Below, piece after piece: positions 1 through 6,220 of a DNA stretch of 9,321 nucleotides. Source of the DNA: an uncultured Clostridia bacterium (GTDB lineage: Bacteria; Bacillota; Clostridia; Oscillospirales; Ruminococcaceae); NCBI GenBank assembly GCA_947385505.1, contig CANDLP010000063.1:1-9321 (forward strand), in the 5' to 3' direction. The notes below the pieces were generated by a model. That model saw nothing but the letters and a program-made list of their open reading frames with translations, did not search any database and had not been told where the DNA came from. The position numbers and the translations under genes are program-made. Position 1 is the first letter of the stretch. Every line of letters starts with the position of its first letter.

Positions 1-688
1 AAGAAATATATAGACATGTTAAACCAATGGCTAATCCTACCTTCATAATTATAAGCTGAAACATGACGGTAATCAGGATTTTCACCATCTGGTTCATGTA
101 CGACTTAAAAATTCCCTTGTCGTTATCCAACAGACCCGTACATGCAAGAGGCACGCCCAATATCATCATTTCAAGCTCGATACCGCGCTTCATAAACGAA
201 AAATACATAATTATTATTTCCACAAGAAAAACTATGCCCACCACAAGGGGTCCGATCCCCAAAGACGATACCGCGCCTTCAAAGAAATTGTTCAGATCCG
301 TTCCCGTCGCATAAGTTATATTACTGAAAATCGCATTGATCATTCCCTGTGCTATACCTATAAAATAACGGTAAATATACGGGAAAGAAAACGCCACAAC
401 GGCAGCCTTCGCAAAATTCGTGACCATCTGGATCGGATCGGCGTCCTCGCCGTCGCTCCACAATACATAGGTGTTGAACATTTTTACCAAGAATTTTATT
501 ATCATCAGATAAACCGTCGCCTGATATATCACGTCGGATATTCCTCTTACAATCAGCTGCCAATCAACACCGGGTATCTGCCCCGCAACGTCGAATACAA
601 CGGAAAACATTCCGTCAAGCATAGGTTCCGCAAACGCAAGCAATGCGCTTATGATTCCCGCAAGCAAAACACAAATTATTACAATCAT
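1..688 (-). CDS. TrbL/VirB6-like conjugation channel membrane protein, partial (C-terminus missing)
   Basis: An open frame of 229 codons starts at an ATG at 688-686 preceded by a good Shine-Dalgarno (GGAGG, then CGCAAAGTTA) and runs off the left edge without a stop. The protein is strongly hydrophobic. Likely membrane segments lie near residues 2-20, 53-71, 94-112, 144-166, 170-187 and 200-225, with a short acidic loop (SDGEDADP) at about 78-85. This multi-helix layout, and the position just after a coupling ATPase and two small membrane proteins, fit the TrbL/VirB6-like inner-membrane channel subunit of Gram-positive type IV secretion systems. Known members of that group are polytopic and help form the passage for DNA. 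The family call rests on topology and context, not on a sequence match I could run. A terminator-like hairpin stands in the 93-base gap before it. Confidence 0.72.
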   Translation of the reverse strand, partial: MIVIICVLLAGIISALLAFAEPMLDGMFSVVFDVAGQIPGVDWQLIVRGISDVIYQATVYLMIIKFLVKMFNTYVLWSDGEDADPIQMVTNFAKAAVVAFSFPYIYRYFIGIAQGMINAIFSNITYATGTDLNNFFEGAVSSLGIGPLVVGIVFLVEIIIMYFSFMKRGIELEMMILGVPLACTGLLDNDKGIFKSYMNQMVKILITVMFQLIIMKVGLAIGLTCLYIS

Positions 689-724
689 TAACTTTGCGCC
701 TCCTATCATAAATATATAAAAATT

Positions 725-750
725 AAAAACGGGGCAGGCAGCCCCGTTTT
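725..750 (-). terminator. Intrinsic terminator between the DUF6133-like gene and the TrbL-like gene
   Basis: A perfect 10-bp inverted repeat (AAAACGGGGC and GCCCCGTTTT) encloses a 5-base loop. On the minus strand it is followed by an unbroken T tract. The arms are symmetrical in A and T, so it could also stop plus-strand transcripts. It lies 31 bases past the stop of the 98-residue gene and 37 bases before the TrbL-like start, with little room for a new promoter. Partial read-through is therefore the likely way the downstream gene is expressed. Confidence 0.85.
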
Positions 751-781
751 GTAATTCTTATATTTCTCTCGCTGAACGCGC

Positions 782-1078
782 TTAGGGGTTGGGATTGTTG
801 GCATTGCCAAACATATTGTTAATCATCTCTTCCACCTTCTCCATTACAACGTCTCTGAAAATATAGATCAGCGCGGCAAGAGCAATAGCTCCGAGGGTAA
901 CGCCGATTACGATCCAGATGGTAACGTCGGTATGAGTATTTGCACCGGCTTCTTCCGCAAGCTCAGCCTGCAAGCTTGCGCTCTTGGCGGCAAGCTTTGT
1001 CTGAGCGGTGGTAATGCCGTTTTGAATTTTGTTTCTGAGGGTTGCGATTCCATTCTTGATTTTGTTTAAAACTTTCAT
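782..1078 (-). CDS. Small single-pass membrane protein, DUF6133-like, pilin-like
   Basis: This 98-residue protein starts at an ATG with a strong GGAGG 8 bases upstream. The N-terminal 45 residues are amphipathic and contain a tandem repeat (NKIKNGIATLR then NKIQNGITTAQ, residues 5-26). A single hydrophobic helix spans about 53-74 and is followed by an amphipathic tail (RDVVMEKVEEMINNMFG) and a short Asn/Pro end. From memory, this helix-plus-tail pattern resembles the DUF6133 family found beside TrbL-like genes in Clostridial elements. It also recalls Flp-type pilins, with a hydrophobic segment preceded by a charged, Glu-containing region. The role is unproven. A pilin or small subunit of the transfer channel fits the place between the two-helix protein and the TrbL-like gene. 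A 219-base structured leader precedes it and a strong terminator follows, so it may be made as a separate abundant transcript. Confidence 0.72.
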   Translation of the reverse strand: MKVLNKIKNGIATLRNKIQNGITTAQTKLAAKSASLQAELAEEAGANTHTDVTIWIVIGVTLGAIALAALIYIFRDVVMEKVEEMINNMFGNANNPNP

Positions 1079-1091
1079 TGTTTTTTCCTCC

Positions 1092-1138
1092 GTATGATAA
1101 ATATTTTAAAATATGTTCTTGTTTGCAGATGTATGATA
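1092..1138 (-). repeat. Direct repeat GTATGATA x2 flanking a 14-base palindrome, upstream of the DUF6133-like gene
   Basis: The octamer GTATGATA occurs at 1092-1099 and again at 1131-1138, 39 bases apart start to start. A perfect 14-base palindrome (ATATTTTAAAATAT) lies between them at 1101-1114. The proximal octamer touches the ribosome-binding site of the 98-residue gene. The layout could be an operator, but the palindrome is purely A/T and could arise by chance in an A/T-rich leader. I see no clear sigma-A promoter here; TTCCAC, 18 bases, TATCAT is a weak candidate only. Confidence 0.4.
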
Positions 1139-1177
1139 CTAATCCCTTTTAAAACTGTGGAATTAGTGTTTCGGGTG

Positions 1178-1214
1178 CAATCTTTAATCAAGTCTGCAGC
1201 TTAATTAAAGATTG
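1178..1214 (-). promoter_or_regulatory. Long stem-loop in the leader of the DUF6133-like gene
   Basis: A perfect 11-base inverted repeat (CAATCTTTAAT at 1178-1188, ATTAAAGATTG at 1204-1214) is extended inward, after one mismatch, by a further 3 bp (AAG/CTT), leaving a 7-base loop. There is no T tract on either side, so it is not a standard intrinsic terminator. It may be an RNA processing or stabilising element that separates the two small membrane-protein messages, or a DNA-level protein site. Which of these applies cannot be decided from the sequence. Confidence 0.5.
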
Positions 1215-1238
1215 GTACAGGTACGCCCATGAAATGTA

Positions 1239-1274
1239 TTAAGGCGGAACCCCCGATAAGTAAAACAATTTCAT
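1239..1274 (-). CDS. Possible 11-residue leader peptide
   Basis: A short frame encoding MKLFYLSGVPP sits in the gap after the two-helix pilin-like gene. An AAAGGA lies about 10 bases upstream of its ATG. It ends before the stem-loop at 1178-1214, the order expected for a leader peptide followed by a folding element. The frame is very short and could easily be chance. Treat it as a candidate only. Confidence 0.2.
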   Translation of the reverse strand: MKLFYLSGVPP

Positions 1275-1297
1275 GCGTATGTCATCCTTTCTTATTT

Positions 1298-1600
1298 TTA
1301 TCCGCCCGTACCGTAATAGCTGCTTATAATATTAACTATAACGGTAGCCAGCAAGCCGATAATAACGGATACAATAACCGTTTTGATTCTGTCGTCCCAC
1401 TGTTTTTTATCCTGCTGATCGGCCGAGCCGCGGCGGATTGAAAAATATATAAGAAATACAACCCCCGCAAGCGGCACCAGCACATATAACCATGTGGTAA
1501 CATCGTTAATAAGGTTTGTAGTGCCGGTGGCAATCTGAGACCCCGCGAAGCCGAGTACTTTTCCGCAGAATAATTTTATTGCCGTTAGCTTTTGATTCAT
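1298..1600 (-). CDS. Two-helix small membrane protein, VirB2/Maff2-like candidate pilin or channel subunit
   Basis: This 100-residue protein has two predicted membrane helices (about residues 35-54 and 73-93) joined by a short polar loop rich in charged residues (RRGSADQQDKKQWDDR). The tail is short (SSYYGTGG). The N-terminal 34 residues are less hydrophobic and include an amphipathic stretch. Size and topology match VirB2-type pilins and the small Maff2-like proteins that follow the coupling ATPase gene in Tn1549-like elements. I infer the role from this and did not recognise a specific family by sequence. The gene starts 20 bases after the coupling-protein stop with a very strong GAGGAGG site, so co-transcription and high translation are likely. 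A start at the more internal ATG in another frame is a shadow. Confidence 0.75.
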   Translation of the reverse strand: MNQKLTAIKLFCGKVLGFAGSQIATGTTNLINDVTTWLYVLVPLAGVVFLIYFSIRRGSADQQDKKQWDDRIKTVIVSVIIGLLATVIVNIISSYYGTGG

Positions 1601-1620
1601 GTTTTCTGTTCCTCCTCTAT

Positions 1621-4437
1621 TTACATTTGTTTTTCGCGCAGGTTTAAAACGGACAGTGCGGTACGAAGCTCGTCCGTTATGTACGAAATCTCTTCGGACA
1701 GCTCGTCCATTTTTTCGCGGTTGGTGCTTTGCTCTTCGCTAAGCTCCTTGCTAAGCTTCTTTATCTCGTTTCTGAGTACCGTAATTTGCTCCTTAAGCTC
1801 CGTTACGTCCTGTATTCTTTCAAAGCTTTTTCGTTTTTCTTCCAAATCAAGCCTATTGGCATTTCCGTTTCTTTTCAATGATTCGGCAGGTGCACCGTAA
1901 TTACAGACGCCTTCCGCAAATCCGAATTCTGTATCGCCGTAAAGAAAATCCCGTATTCTTTGATGAATGTTCGTAAGATTTACACCGCGCTGAGTAAACA
2001 GATTCCAAATGCCCCACAGTTGAATTTCTTCATCTGTTCGGCGGTGTTCTTTGGCTTGTACATACTCGATAAAGGCGGTATTATGATTTTCGTCGCCTAA
2101 TCCCAAAATGTCGTTATATTTCCATTTTGACAAATCGGGCAATCTTGAGATCATAGGATACTGCCCCGTTTCCGAGGTCAAGAGCCAAGGCTTTTTTATC
2201 ATTCCGACTTCCCCCGATGTAAGCAGGCTGCGTTCGATTAAATTCACATTACTGGATCTCGACCCCGAACTTGTTCCAGACGCTTCGCTGCTGGTAAGGC
2301 TGTAACTGCTTGTGGTATATTTATCCAAGCGGGTCTCAAAGTCCTTATGAGTCTGACCGTCATTGGAAGCAAGATAAACCCACACACAGTTGTTTTTTAC
2401 GGTCATTTCACCTGTTTTTTCATATTTTTCCTCCAACTGAGAAAATGACTGTACAAACAGGTTATAACGAATTCCGTAGCCGCGCCCCACCGTAAGCATT
2501 GTGCAAAAATCGGGGATTTTTGCAAAGTTTCCGAATTCGTCGAGTACAAAGTTTACACGGTTATTAAGGCGGTTGCCGTTTCTTTTGGCGGATTCGGTTA
2601 GCAAATCGTAGGTCTGGGAGCACAGCAAAGATACGATAGAGTAGTAGGTCGTTTTGGAATCGGGCAATATGAAAAATAATGCCTGTTTTTTCTTCCCCAA
2701 CCCTTCAAGACAAAATTCGCTGCTTTTTACAATATTATAAATATTGCCCGCGGTATAGAGTCTGAGGGTGGTAAGAGCCGAGGTGTAGAAGCTGCCCGCG
2801 GTTTTTTCCGGCGCAACGCTTGAAATTCCCAACAGCGGCTTCGCGGGGTGTGTATCGGGAAGCGCTTTTACATATTCCGTTATCGGGAGGATCTTTTTTC
2901 CCTTGTCGGCTCCCGTGTTTTCTCCTTCGGTGAACTGTTCGCCTGTTCTTATCACAATTTCCTTGCACATATTGGCAATGAACCAATATACATTGGTTAA
3001 ATTCTGATACTGTGGTTTATCCTTATTGTCATACACAACGCACAATACAGCCGCCGCGATAATCGACATTTCACCGTTTGACCAGATCGGTTCCGATTTA
3101 TCGTTTTTTTCCACAAGGAAGCTTGTCAGATCCCACGTCCGTGACGCCGCAAGGGTTGTATCGCCGTCATTTACCGCGTCGATAACAGGCTGAAGCGGAT
3201 TATACGACATTGATACCGCCGGATCAAAAAAGTTTAATATACATACCTCATATCCGAGCGCTCTAAGATAATCTCCAGTATACGCGTAAACTTCTCCCTT
3301 CGGATCGGTTATTACAATGCTTTCCCCCGCAAGGGCAAGGCTGCATACTGTCGGTATAACCATTCTCCTTGTCTTGCCGGAGCCGGTTGCGCCGCAGATC
3401 AGCGTATGAACATCTTCTGTCAGGCACGTTATGCGCTCTCTGCCGTCTCCAAGCTTTTTATAGTCTATAACCAGTCCTGCTTTATTCGGCAGCCCTTTTG
3501 TACAGGTGATAACCGATGTTTTGTTTTCGGTTTTCTCTAAAGCCACTTCATTTTCTCTTAAACCGGTATTTTCCCGCTGACCTATAAGCAGTTTCAGCAT
3601 TTTCGATTTTGCCTTTCCTCTTTTTCGGTTAAAGGACTCTTTTATTTTTTTCGCCTTTTCTCCGAATCTGTAAAAGGGACGAACAACCGTGTTTTTAGCT
3701 TCGATAAGCAATTTTTTTACCTTGCGGCAGGGAAAAAATATGATATCCGCCGCCGTCTGTGCCAGATCCTGTATTTTTCCGACCAAACCTCCGTATTTGA
3801 CGGTATCGCATTTTTCTCTTTTACGGCTTTTTTTCATGGATTTTTTGTATTTTACCGCCGCCTTGCCCCGTCTACCGCCTTCTGCGGCCAGCTTGGCTAT
3901 TACGAGATTCCCGCCGTCAAGCACAAAGCTTTTATGATGTTTTTTCTTTTCTTTTTCGGTCATAAATCTTGCCGTTCCATGCTGCCCTTCGCCCATAGGC
4001 GCGGGGGTTGAAATCCTGTCGGTTATTTTCACTTTTTTGGATTTATAGCTGTCGTTCCGCGTAATAACCAGCGTGGTGCAAAGCACAGCAGATATTAGCT
4101 CGAACACGATAAACCACTGTTTGCATTTCTCGTTTTCCGAAATGATTTCTATGCTTTCCATCAAGCCGCACGGCTTAATCTCTTTTCCCGAAAGTGCCTG
4201 ATCTATTATAACCGTACCCATTGCGCCGCCTGCGGTCATAAGGATAAAGGCTGTTACGGCAATTATGATTCTTTTCGCTTTATCTATACGAATCCATCCT
4301 TTCACGGTTTTTGGGTAAAAGAAAAGAGCCGCTTGTAATTGCGGCTCATTATAATCTGTTAAGGCGAACGATTCTTCGGTCTTTTGCCTTTGTTCATCTT
4401 TCCTCTCCTTTCCCTTTATCCTTATTCTCATAAACAA
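1621..4437 (-). CDS. VirD4/TraG-type type IV coupling ATPase with basic insertion and C-terminal coiled coil
   Basis: The protein is a membrane-anchored ATPase that would link the relaxosome to the secretion channel and drive DNA export. Two membrane helices lie at about residues 57-78 and 107-126. The typical GTARF motif is at 154-158. Walker A is GATGSGKT at 349-356 and Walker B is NFVLDEFG at 629-636. VITDPKGE (375-382) and SYNPL (411-415) are further T4CP signatures. Residues about 184-310 form a Lys/Arg-rich insertion ahead of the nucleotide-binding domain, unusual to my knowledge. The C-terminus (about 862-935) is a predicted coiled coil. The frame opens at the ATG at 4437, inside the relaxase gene, but that ATG has no visible ribosome-binding site. 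The next start is GTG at 4305 (residue 45), also without one, and the conserved part begins near there. The first 44 residues should be treated as uncertain. Confidence 0.93.
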   Translation of the reverse strand: MFMRIRIKGKERKDEQRQKTEESFALTDYNEPQLQAALFFYPKTVKGWIRIDKAKRIIIAVTAFILMTAGGAMGTVIIDQALSGKEIKPCGLMESIEIISENEKCKQWFIVFELISAVLCTTLVITRNDSYKSKKVKITDRISTPAPMGEGQHGTARFMTEKEKKKHHKSFVLDGGNLVIAKLAAEGGRRGKAAVKYKKSMKKSRKREKCDTVKYGGLVGKIQDLAQTAADIIFFPCRKVKKLLIEAKNTVVRPFYRFGEKAKKIKESFNRKRGKAKSKMLKLLIGQRENTGLRENEVALEKTENKTSVITCTKGLPNKAGLVIDYKKLGDGRERITCLTEDVHTLICGATGSGKTRRMVIPTVCSLALAGESIVITDPKGEVYAYTGDYLRALGYEVCILNFFDPAVSMSYNPLQPVIDAVNDGDTTLAASRTWDLTSFLVEKNDKSEPIWSNGEMSIIAAAVLCVVYDNKDKPQYQNLTNVYWFIANMCKEIVIRTGEQFTEGENTGADKGKKILPITEYVKALPDTHPAKPLLGISSVAPEKTAGSFYTSALTTLRLYTAGNIYNIVKSSEFCLEGLGKKKQALFFILPDSKTTYYSIVSLLCSQTYDLLTESAKRNGNRLNNRVNFVLDEFGNFAKIPDFCTMLTVGRGYGIRYNLFVQSFSQLEEKYEKTGEMTVKNNCVWVYLASNDGQTHKDFETRLDKYTTSSYSLTSSEASGTSSGSRSSNVNLIERSLLTSGEVGMIKKPWLLTSETGQYPMISRLPDLSKWKYNDILGLGDENHNTAFIEYVQAKEHRRTDEEIQLWGIWNLFTQRGVNLTNIHQRIRDFLYGDTEFGFAEGVCNYGAPAESLKRNGNANRLDLEEKRKSFERIQDVTELKEQITVLRNEIKKLSKELSEEQSTNREKMDELSEEISYITDELRTALSVLNLREKQM
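4317..4347 (-). terminator. Terminator-like hairpin at the relaxase/coupling-protein junction
   Basis: On the minus strand GAGCCGC, an 8-base loop and GCGGCTC form a perfect, GC-rich 7-bp stem followed by TTTTCTTTT. This is the form of an intrinsic terminator acting on transcripts from the relaxase gene. It begins 47 bases after the relaxase stop. It also falls within codons 31-41 of the longest possible coupling-protein frame. If translation starts at 4437, moving ribosomes would disrupt the hairpin; if it starts at 4305, the hairpin lies in the untranslated leader. Confidence 0.7.
4359..4397 (-). CDS. Possible 12-residue basic micro-ORF overlapping the relaxase stop
   Basis: The ATG shares bases with the relaxase TGA (ATGA overlap). 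It is preceded at ideal distance by the strongest Shine-Dalgarno-like stretch in this junction (AAGGAGAGGAAAG). The frame encodes MNKGKRPKNRSP and stops 12 bases before the terminator-like stem. It is in neither the relaxase nor the coupling-protein frame. The site could serve a real micropeptide, act as a re-initiation point that controls the hairpin or the coupling protein, or be the remnant of a longer gene. Purine-rich Lys/Glu codons at the end of the relaxase could mimic a ribosome-binding site by chance. Confidence 0.35.
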   Translation of the reverse strand: MNKGKRPKNRSP

Positions 4438-5692
4438 GCTCTATTCTTGCTTGTTTGGACAAGTCCCCGGTACCGAAAGCAAATTTTCCCGTTCCTCCGG
4501 CTGAGGCGGATTCACCTTGAGTACCTGAAAGTTCCCGGCATAAAAGACGTGATATTGACATGGTCAAGTCAACGACATGCAGGCTTTTCATTACCGATTG
4601 TGAACGTTCGTATTCCGCTCTGCACTCGGCGTCCGTCTTAGCTTTTAATTCAAGCTTATATGAACTGATTGCCTTTAATATCTTATTCCCCATTTTTGCA
4701 TACAGCTTATCTTTAGCTTTACCGACAGTGGTTGCCGTTTGGAGTCTGCCGTATGCCGTTTCCGTGCTGTTGTACATTTCCGCTACCTGCTTTTTTGAGA
4801 TTAAATAACCTTCAAATAAATCTTTTAGTTCGGGAAACGTATTCATAAGCTTATTGCTCAAATTGTCAATAAGTTTTTTTACCTCCTGCGGCATATATCC
4901 GTAGGAAAGCCGCCCCCTTTTCGGTACGCTGTCCGCAATTTCATCAAACATCGCTATAAGTTCGGGAAATTCTTTTATTTCATTGACCGCGTTTTCCGCG
5001 CCGCTGATAAAATACTCAAGCATTTTATTCTGAATATCAAACTGCGCTTTTTTCTCATTGCCGAAGGTTAACGAAATAAGGGCTTTTCTCACACTGTCGC
5101 CGTTGTCAACGGTATAGGACGGGTTGCCGACAAGACTTTCCGTTTCTTCCTCGATGTTTATTTCCTCCGCAAGCTCTCCGAAAACGTTTGTTTCAAGGTC
5201 GTCCCGGATATTGCCGCACACCTTTGGGTTCACATAGTTGACTCCAACCTGCTGATTTTTATTCCAGAACACGATATGTATATGCGGCTGACCTTCTTTA
5301 TCGTGAACCGCTGCAAGATATTCGATATCCTTCATTCCTATGCCGTTATTTTTTGCGATGGAATATATGTGATATTTGGCGAATTCCTCCCAGCGGTCAA
5401 TATTTTTCTCAAGACCCAACATTACCGCTCTTTGGGGCGTAAAAGATATGCAGCTTCGGAATACGGTTTTCCCGTCTCTCGATATTGAAGCTACGTATTT
5501 TTCCGCAGCCTTGGTGCTGATATTGTCCGTAAAAGGCTTTCCGCCAAACTTACCGAAAAGTCCGTTCTCCGGATTGTTTTTCTTCAGTGCGTGAATGCGC
5601 TCTCCTATATACTTAATATGCTTTGCGTTACTGTTGGGTGTGCCTGTAAGATTTGCGTTCCGGTGCCACTGCTTGTATATCAGTAATGCCAT
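4394..5692 (-). CDS. MOBP-type conjugative relaxase (MobP3/MobL-like)
   Basis: This 432-residue protein would nick one strand at the transfer origin and stay covalently bound to the 5' end through a tyrosine. The metal-binding three-histidine motif is plain: H130, then H137 and H139 in GQPHIHIVFWN. Tyr28 in KHIKYIGER near the N-terminus is the best candidate for the catalytic tyrosine, as in MOBP enzymes. The SCISFTP and LAAVHD context around residues 80-130 also matches MobP3/MobL relaxases known from Firmicutes, as I recall them. The rest is helical without a recognisable helicase or primase domain, so DNA unwinding would rely on the host. Translation is coupled to the upstream accessory gene: its TAA and this ATG share one base (TAATG), with AAGGAGG just upstream. 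It precedes the coupling ATPase. Confidence 0.93.
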   Translation of the reverse strand: MALLIYKQWHRNANLTGTPNSNAKHIKYIGERIHALKKNNPENGLFGKFGGKPFTDNISTKAAEKYVASISRDGKTVFRSCISFTPQRAVMLGLEKNIDRWEEFAKYHIYSIAKNNGIGMKDIEYLAAVHDKEGQPHIHIVFWNKNQQVGVNYVNPKVCGNIRDDLETNVFGELAEEINIEEETESLVGNPSYTVDNGDSVRKALISLTFGNEKKAQFDIQNKMLEYFISGAENAVNEIKEFPELIAMFDEIADSVPKRGRLSYGYMPQEVKKLIDNLSNKLMNTFPELKDLFEGYLISKKQVAEMYNSTETAYGRLQTATTVGKAKDKLYAKMGNKILKAISSYKLELKAKTDAECRAEYERSQSVMKSLHVVDLTMSISRLLCRELSGTQGESASAGGTGKFAFGTGDLSKQARIELVYENKDKGKGEER

Positions 5693-6156
5693 TATCCGTC
5701 CTCCTTTCTTCCTATTTTCTTACTTGCGGTGATAAATTCTCTTGCGTCTTTTATATATTCTTCCACATTTTGATCCTTAAGCTTAAGGTATCCTGCCGCC
5801 TGTTTAAACGCCGAGGACAGTATATCCTCGGTGGTGGCTTCGTTTGCGTATTCGTTCTGGATCAACAACAAAAGAAGATACAACGCCGACAAAGAACCCT
5901 TCGCGGCTTTTACAATAAGCCTTATAAGGCGCTCGTTATAGTGCTTCGTTACGTTTTCCGTTTCCTCGCGCACTATACCGCGTATGAAATTTTCCGAGCC
6001 CTCAGCCCATTCCACCGTTAAGCCTTTGGAAATAAACGAACGAACAACGTCCGCTATTGTGGTGTGCTTTTCTCTTGCTGCTTTGGCAAGATTTTCATAT
6101 ACGCCTTCCGGAACCACTACGCTGAATTTTCTGGTCGTTTTTTTGTTTTCGGGCAT
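5692..6156 (-). CDS. Ribbon-helix-helix relaxosome accessory protein (MobC-like)
   Basis: This 154-residue protein begins with a classic ribbon-helix-helix DNA-binding fold: a beta strand at about 9-15 (RKFSVVV), helix A at about 17-29 and helix B at about 32-45 (TTIADVVRSFISKGL). A C-terminal half follows with a very hydrophobic helix (SLSALYLLLLLIQ, 88-100) and an amphipathic tail. Such proteins bind the transfer origin beside the relaxase and usually also repress their own promoter. The gene ends in a one-base overlap with the relaxase start, strong support for a shared relaxosome role. The start is the ATG at 6156 with AAAGGAG 8 bases upstream. It could alternatively be a general CopG-type regulator. 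I favour the relaxosome role because of the coupling. Confidence 0.85.
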   Translation of the reverse strand: MPENKKTTRKFSVVVPEGVYENLAKAAREKHTTIADVVRSFISKGLTVEWAEGSENFIRGIVREETENVTKHYNERLIRLIVKAAKGSLSALYLLLLLIQNEYANEATTEDILSSAFKQAAGYLKLKDQNVEEYIKDAREFITASKKIGRKEDG

Positions 6157-6188
6157 TCCGCGTGCTCCTTTCCTTGAATTTTTCCAAT

Positions 6189-6220
6189 AAAAAAGAGCCT
6201 TAATATTTTAAGACTCTTTT
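6189..6220 (-). terminator. Intrinsic terminator after the DUF6710-like gene, ahead of the relaxosome genes
   Basis: The minus-strand RNA forms a stem AAAAGAG-U-CUUAA / UUAAG-G-CUCUUUU with a 4-base loop. The single unlike position is a U-G wobble in this orientation and an unpaired C-A in the other, and a run of six Ts follows. This supports termination of leftward transcripts. The stop codon of the DUF6710-like gene is inside the stem. Only about 30 bases then remain before the accessory protein start, too few for a full promoter, so the relaxosome genes must be read through or use a promoter upstream of or within the hairpin. The inverted repeat could also serve as a binding site. Confidence 0.78.

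Noticed and set aside
321..563. Open 80-codon minus-strand frame near the left end
   Set aside because: It lies fully within the TrbL-like frame, which has a good ribosome-binding site and a coherent membrane-protein sequence; the short frame is Cys/Arg-rich shadow sequence.
1178..1214. Stem-loop as an intrinsic terminator
   Set aside because: The stem is strong but no T tract follows on either strand, so I list it as a regulatory structure.
1592..1900. Ser-rich 102-codon plus-strand frame opposite the coupling-protein tail
   Set aside because: It is the antisense of the coiled-coil coding region; its Ser/Leu runs mirror Glu/Lys codons and it has no supporting start site.
4863..4868. TTGACA on the minus strand inside the relaxase gene
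   Set aside because: No -10-like hexamer at the proper distance (ATGAAT at 17 bases); treated as chance within coding sequence.
5653..6021. 122-codon plus-strand frame opposite the relaxosome genes
   Set aside because: Antisense to two well-supported genes joined by a coupled start; no ribosome-binding site and no protein-like composition.
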